From assembly GCA_028532985.1 (NCBI GenBank), contig JANCIK010000012.1:1240001-1304000 (forward strand): a stretch of 64,000 bases of DNA, given 5' to 3'. Source of the DNA: Stropharia rugosoannulata (lineage: Eukaryota > Basidiomycota > Agaricomycetes > Agaricales > Strophariaceae). Positions 59,439-64,000 of this stretch are shown in pieces (position 1 is the stretch's first letter; each line of letters begins with the position of its first letter). The translations under genes were made by a program, and so were the position numbers. Below the pieces are notes generated by a model. That model searched no databases. It was not told the origin of the DNA and saw nothing but the letters and a program-made list of their open reading frames with translations.

Positions 59439-60098
59439 ATGTTGCTCAACTTGTCTTCTTTATTACTATTCTTTGCAACAACACTTCATATGTCGTTGGC
59501 GGCACCTGTCCATACACACGCACTGTATCCAGATCGCTTGAAGGCTCACAGCTCTGTTATTAATGACGCTATCGCCATGTCAGAGATGGTACCCAGCTAT
59601 CAAAGTCGACAATTCCATTTCGGAGTGGCCGACGAAGCGATGAATGGCGCCCCAACGTCCGAATTCTTACAGGACAATTTCAACTGGGACGAGGAGGAAG
59701 ATCGTAGTAGCCTGTGGAAGAGGCTAAGGGAAATGCTCCGCCGTCATCATCACCGCTTTATGCACCATGTGTCCCATAACGTCGTTCCGCATCTCAGGCA
59801 GCGCATTCGTGACCATGTCGCCCGTCATGGAGAGCACTTCATGAAGCATATGCAGAAGCATCTGAAGGCCCACTGTGAAAAGATATCGAAGATGCTGGGA
59901 AATGGTGGAGGGGGCCAAAAAGCCATGAAGAGCAAAACAGCCACCACTTCCACTTCCTCGTCGCCGCCTATTGCACCAGCGGCGCCTAGCATGCAGAGTC
60001 CGGCTCCATCTGTTCCAAAAAAGAAGCCCGTCGCTAATAGCTCTGTGAGACAGAAAACCAGGCCTGTTTGTTTTCTTCCTCTTCATAGTGTTGGATGA
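59439..60098 (+). CDS. Secreted His-rich cationic protein A, unknown family
   Basis: Single-exon ORF of 219 codons. A signal peptide is clear (LLLNLSSLL-like hydrophobic core, likely cut after MSLA, residue 21). Residues 22-91 are mixed to acidic and include FNWDEEEDRSS. Residues about 92-154 form a cationic, His-rich, probably helical block: WKRLREMLRRHHHRFMHHV and RHGEHFMKHMQKHLKAH, with His spaced at i+3/i+4. The tail is Ser/Pro/Ala-rich with Lys pairs. It is a paralogue of the gene at 61158: the blocks align with one gap (RIMRHV/RFMHHV, HVVRHG/HVARHG, KHIKKHL/KHMQKHL). No known family is recognised. The layout signal - acidic part - cationic helix is that of many membrane-active or metal-binding secreted peptides; function is inference. 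Confidence 0.75.
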   Translation: MLLNLSSLLLFFATTLHMSLAAPVHTHALYPDRLKAHSSVINDAIAMSEMVPSYQSRQFHFGVADEAMNGAPTSEFLQDNFNWDEEEDRSSLWKRLREMLRRHHHRFMHHVSHNVVPHLRQRIRDHVARHGEHFMKHMQKHLKAHCEKISKMLGNGGGGQKAMKSKTATTSTSSSPPIAPAAPSMQSPAPSVPKKKPVANSSVRQKTRPVCFLPLHSVG

Positions 60099-61157
60099 AT
60101 CTGACACACGTGATACAAGGAGATTGACGAATATGTACGGTTTAGTTCGACAAACATCGATGAAGACTTAGATGACAATGTCATTCAAAATGAGAGTTGA
60201 GCTTGTCGGGCTTGATCGTGTTGCCGTTTCGAATGTATTACCTATCGTCTTGTCATTAGTGTTAGTTATACATTTATAGGCTGGTCCTAAAGCCCCTCAG
60301 CTCTCTGCTGTTCATAGACAGAAGATAGTTGTTTGTCAAATATTTCTCTTCAGAAGAAAAAGATTACAAGGATATCCACCCACACAGCGTGAGCTTTTAC
60401 TGTTATTTGGTGTGCCCCTTGATATCCTGTGCCCCTGAACCTGAATGCTTGTGCCTTCTGAGTGCATTCCGTCCCTCTTACCATACCCTCCTATTTCCAT
60501 CTGTTGGCATCGCCTGCAGTTGGGTGATTTTTACTGTCGAGCTGAGCTTAAGCATGGAAATGGGCAGCCAAATAAAGCTAAAGTTAAAATCGTTTTGAGC
60601 GTGCTCAGCACTGGCAACCTTCTGAGTTCATGAATGTTTTAAAGTTGAAGGGGATTGTCTGTGTTGTGCGGCAGTGGCGCGCGACCGCCTTTAATTTTGA
60701 TGTGAGGGCAGTACTATTGAGCATACTCCCTGGTCAGTGTCAGAGCATTTCGTGGCCGTGGCGCTGACGTACTGGCATGGTATGATATGTGTTGTCGGGG
60801 AAATGTAGGCCATTATATGTGGATATTATTGTGTTGAGCGCAATTCGGCACTGATGTTCCGCGCAATAAGTGAAAAAGCAAGTGAGGAGCATATGTATGC
60901 GAGGTTTTAAGAGCGTATCACTAAGTTAGTGCATAATTAGCGTTACCAGCACCTAATGTTTTTTACGCGTTGCTTACTTACCGTAATGACATTCCCCTGA
61001 CCAGCCCGTCAAAACAATTCTTTGAGAAGTCTTGCTTGATTTTAGTTCCTGGCCAGAGCCCTATGATCTCGTATAAAAAGAGTATTGATAAGTCAAGTAG
61101 TCTCATCCCATTTTCCGGATATTCAACGACTTCGCCAGACAAACCAACTTTATCAAC
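60099..61157. other. Intergenic between the two His-rich genes
   Basis: No gene seen. Presumably 3' region of the first gene and promoter of the second. Frequent TGTTGTG/GTGCGG words but no clear repeat. Confidence 0.5.
61072..61079 (+). promoter_or_regulatory. TATA box of second His-rich gene
   Basis: TATAAAAA 79 bp before ATG 61158. Confidence 0.5.
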
Positions 61158-62108
61158 ATGCTCTTGATCAAGAACACCCGCTTGACCGCCTTCCTCATTG
61201 TGGCGATGAGCCTCGCACCGGCGTTGGCTGTACCCTCACGTTCGCTCGACATCGACGAATATGCACCGCTCAAAGACACGGCCGCTGATCAAGTCATCGC
61301 CCTTGACACAACCCGCGCCAACGTACTAGATGATCTACATGAGGATTCCTCCAATTGGGGAGAGCTGGGCGCCTTCGCAGACGAGAACAGCCTGGAAGGG
61401 CAGGATACGGTTGACGAGGACCCATCTAACTGGGAAGATATTGACATGTTCAACATCCAGGACACTGCACAAATGGCTTATTCCCCAGCCGTGGCAACAA
61501 ACAAAGCCTACGAGGTCAACGAGTATGACTATGAGCAAGATATCTTCGGGCATCTCGTGAGGCACCTTATTCGCCACGGCCACCGCATTATGCGTCACGT
61601 TATACGCCACGCACCGCGTCTGATTAGGCATTTGAAGAAGCATGTCGTGCGCCACGGCGGCCGCGTCTTCAAGCACATAAAGAAGCACCTTGTTCGCCAT
61701 GTCAAAAAAATATTCAAGAAGCTAGGAGGAAGTGAAAGTGAAAGCAGTGGCGAGGGCGGTGTGTTCGAGATGCCCAAGTTCGAGCCCAAGAGGCCAGGAG
61801 GCATGAAATCGATCCGAAGGCCGAGCATCCGCCCGAGGGTTAGGCCAACCTCTGGCGCCAAGGGCGGTCGTCGTTTCCAGGTGGGACGCTCGAAGAAAGG
61901 AAGGAGAGTATATGTCGATTCCGAAGAAGAGTACAGTTCTGCACTTGCTCATGAGATAATTATGGCCATACTCAACATAGAGAACGCCGGACCAGAGGAC
62001 GGTTTCGTAGGTCTTGATGCTGAAGACATTGGGGAGTTCGATCATTCGGCGGATTCGGACCGTGAGTTCGAGAACCTGCTCTTGGACTTCATTCTGAACG
62101 CCGAGTGA
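61158..62108 (+). CDS. Secreted His/Arg/Lys-rich cationic protein B, unknown family
   Basis: Single-exon ORF of 316 codons. Signal peptide to about residue 24 (TAFLIVAMSLAPALA). Residues 25-130 are strongly acidic and contain two DSSNWGEL / DPSNWEDI repeats, echoed by FNWDEE in protein A. Residues 131-189 hold 12 His and 19 Arg/Lys with no Asp or Glu, in an amphipathic pattern (HLVRHLIRHGHRIMRHV ... HIKKHLVRHVKKIFKKL). A Ser/Glu linker, an Arg/Lys-rich stretch (SIRRPSIRPRVRPTSG) and an acidic C-terminus with DFILNAE follow. The acidic flanks could neutralise the basic core until processing; Lys-Lys and Lys-Arg pairs offer Kex2-like sites. Tandem paralogue of the gene at 59439. Function unknown; an antimicrobial, wall- or metal-binding role is conceivable. 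Confidence 0.8.
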   Translation: MLLIKNTRLTAFLIVAMSLAPALAVPSRSLDIDEYAPLKDTAADQVIALDTTRANVLDDLHEDSSNWGELGAFADENSLEGQDTVDEDPSNWEDIDMFNIQDTAQMAYSPAVATNKAYEVNEYDYEQDIFGHLVRHLIRHGHRIMRHVIRHAPRLIRHLKKHVVRHGGRVFKHIKKHLVRHVKKIFKKLGGSESESSGEGGVFEMPKFEPKRPGGMKSIRRPSIRPRVRPTSGAKGGRRFQVGRSKKGRRVYVDSEEEYSSALAHEIIMAILNIENAGPEDGFVGLDAEDIGEFDHSADSDREFENLLLDFILNAE

Positions 62109-63106
62109 GGTCGGACGGGGAATTTCCTGCAGATGATGCAGATGTATGCGCATAGATATTTATATGTATTCATTATGTTGAATCATATTAGGGTACCATG
62201 TTATGTCACAGGGTTTAGTTTGTAAGAGCCAAGCTTGGGCAATAAGTACCAGTGAGCATTTAAGTACTAGGGTACTTATGATTAGAGACTGAGTACCATT
62301 GAATGAGGAGAGGTCTTCCCAGATGAGCAGTATGTCGAATAAGTGGTTCGCAAGTTGACTATTCTTATCAAACTCGTGTTCGGGCGAGGTTGCATAAGTT
62401 CGTTGACTTCGAAAAAGAGGGCTTGTCAATGTCGTGTCGGCCGCATAAGCTTTCGTTCAGTTCTAAGAAAAGGCAGATTGACGGAAGCCTACGAGCACAT
62501 GTATAGGTATCCTAAGAGCTACAGAGACCAAGATCTGGTGCAGACGTGACGCATAAATCAACGCCGTTCGAGCACATGGAGTGTAGTGGAGGGTATTGTA
62601 TCGGACATCCTTACGGAAGTCCAGCCGAAGTACACACCTTGGGTGTAAATTTATCCATACATAACGCTCTGAGTCTCGGGAACATCGTGTTGCCAGAAGC
62701 AGCATATACGCGGGCAAAAAGGACATCGGCGTGTGTGATGGACCGATGCCGTCGTGTTCAAGTCGTGTTTGTTGTTGCCAGTCGAGCATAAGCTCTCGAA
62801 AACATCGTGGTGTTGCCAGAAACAGCATATATGCGCGAAAAAGGGCAGCAGCGCGTGCGATGGGCCGATGCCGTCGTTCTCATTGTCGCCAGGGTCGACA
62901 GGGTGACAGGGAGAATGGAAAAGAGGAGCAGACCGGAGGGCGCCGCTTATCTAATGCGGAATTTGAAAATTCGGGGCGGAGAGCGATTGTTGGTGACGTT
63001 GGAGAGGCAAAATTGTGCGTCCGCCAACAACTCCACCGACGGTAAGCCAACTTTAAAGTGTAGATCATGAACTCTAATAATTCTGCTTCCGACATGCAGC
63101 CCCGCG
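62109..63106. other. Upstream region of WOPR gene with tandem repeat
   Basis: No gene supported; contains the imperfect repeat listed separately and likely the WOPR-gene promoter and leader. Confidence 0.5.
62661..62893 (+). repeat. Imperfect tandem duplication, about 120-bp period
   Basis: Two units, about 62671-62750 and 62791-62880, share AACATCGTG, GTTGCCAGAA(G/A)CAGCATATA, GATGG(A/G)CCGATGCCGTCGT in the same order, about 120 bp apart. Confidence 0.7.
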
Positions 63107-64000
63107 ATGTCCCAGAACCAGCCGCCAGCCGCAGCGTGGACAGAACCTCCGTGGTCGGGCTGGATAGAGACCACCGGCGATGCTCTTCTCATCCTCGAGG
63201 CCGCCAGGCGAGGCCTGATCCCCCGTGTCACTCGACGGCTCGTCGACTCGGAGCGCAAGATGATTACATCGGGAAGCGTATTCGTCTTTGACGAGGACGA
63301 AAGCCATATAAAGAGGTGGACGGACGGTTTCTTCTGGAGCCCATCGAGGATACTGGGCAATTTCTTGCTGTATCGTGAGACAGAGAAACGATGGGCAGGG
63401 CGCAGCGCGAACCGCATCGAGGACCAGGACTCGAACGGCTACAACACACCTGCTCACTCCTTGAGCCGCCCCAAGTCTGATGCTGCAGGCCTCGCGGTCG
63501 ACCGCCACCGGGAGAGGACATTGATGGGCAGCCTTACCGACAATTACAAGTTTAAGCCAGATGGTCTTATGAAGAAGGTGAGCTAAGACTACCTCATTTC
63601 ATAACTTCCGGCTGACTTCCTGTAGACATTCTCGGTGACCATAGGTGGTGTGGCACAGCATCTTATATCGTACTACAAGGTTGAGGACGTGGAGAACGGA
63701 CGGCTGCGATCGCCTTCATCTTTACCCGAGCTGGCCGCTCTCGACATCAGCCCTGAATATCTTGACAAGACCCACTTCCGGAACCCACCCAAAGTTGAAA
63801 TCGGGTCGGACGGTATACCAAGATATCGAGGGGAGGCTGATGACCTTGATGGGTCGCCCAACATGATCTCTCCACAACTTCCAGTGCCGTTACTCACCGA
63901 TCCTTCAGCTCCTCCTGCGTCTGCATCTACACGTACGCTGCTTCCACTTTCATCTTATTTGTTGCTTATTGTTTGTCGCAGAGAAACGATTGAAAAGGAC
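63107..64000 (+). CDS. WOPR-domain (Gti1/Pac2) transcription factor, 5' part
   Basis: Nuclear DNA-binding regulator of the Gti1/Pac2/Wor1/Ryp1 family, whose members control morphogenesis, sporulation or secondary metabolism in fungi. Exon 1 (63107-63577) has the first WOPR lobe: GWIETTGDALLILEAARRG, RRLVDSERKMITSGSVFVFD and IKRWTDGFFWSPSRILGNF, then YKFKPDGLMKK. After an intron (63578-63625), exon 2 gives the second lobe start TFSVTIGGVAQHLISYYKV and a Pro/Ser-rich linker, ending at 63932 before GTACGCTG. A third exon starts at 63981 and runs off the window. The start is the first in-frame ATG before the domain, close to its edge as is usual in the family. It is the immediate neighbour of the His-rich pair, but any regulatory link is unproven. 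Confidence 0.9.

Overview
The window is fungal genomic DNA, most likely from a wood- or litter-decaying agaricomycete (Basidiomycota). This is inferred from many short GT-AG introns, a WSC-repeat copper radical oxidase, a HAD-type drimane-like terpene cyclase, a fungal GT2 membrane glycosyltransferase, KRE6/SKN1-type GH16 proteins and a WOPR (Gti1/Pac2) regulator. Nothing in it is bacterial. Exon structures were read by eye from frame continuity and splice signals, so individual boundaries may be off.

Left third (1-21 kb): the 3'-truncated end of a multi-pass membrane protein gene (minus); an intact cytochrome P450 (plus); a long SAC3/GANP mRNA-export gene (minus); and a two-exon HAD/terpene-cyclase gene with a DLDTT motif (minus). 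Next comes a Ure2p-like glutathione S-transferase gene whose first exon is split by a nearly pristine Ty1/copia element (14588-20055: 425-bp LTRs differing at 2 positions, 5-bp target duplication CAAAC, one uninterrupted gag-pol ORF, half-tRNA-iMet type primer site). The P450, cyclase and GST could be a small terpenoid cluster around the housekeeping SAC3 gene; that grouping is inference.

Middle (22-46 kb): two near-identical, apparently intact KRE6/SKN1-type GH16 genes lie in the same orientation about 10 kb apart inside a roughly 3.4-kb segmental duplication, with a truncated third 5' copy fused to the promoter of the first. Both carry the same inferred 7-nt microexon. The DNA between the copies holds degenerate tandem modules with splice-like ends and one weak multi-exon gene candidate with a duplicated intron-exon unit. 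A gene-poor, low-complexity stretch (35.6-41.7 kb) precedes a GT2 polysaccharide-synthase-like gene.

Right third (47-64 kb): a secreted copper radical oxidase with four N-terminal WSC domains and unusually long introns; a 5.8-kb gene-free stretch holding a 287-bp MITE-like element; two tandem paralogous genes for secreted proteins with an acidic pro-region followed by a strongly cationic, His/Arg/Lys-rich amphipathic segment, which I recognise from no family and consider the most novel content; and the 5' part of a WOPR-domain transcription factor running off the right edge.
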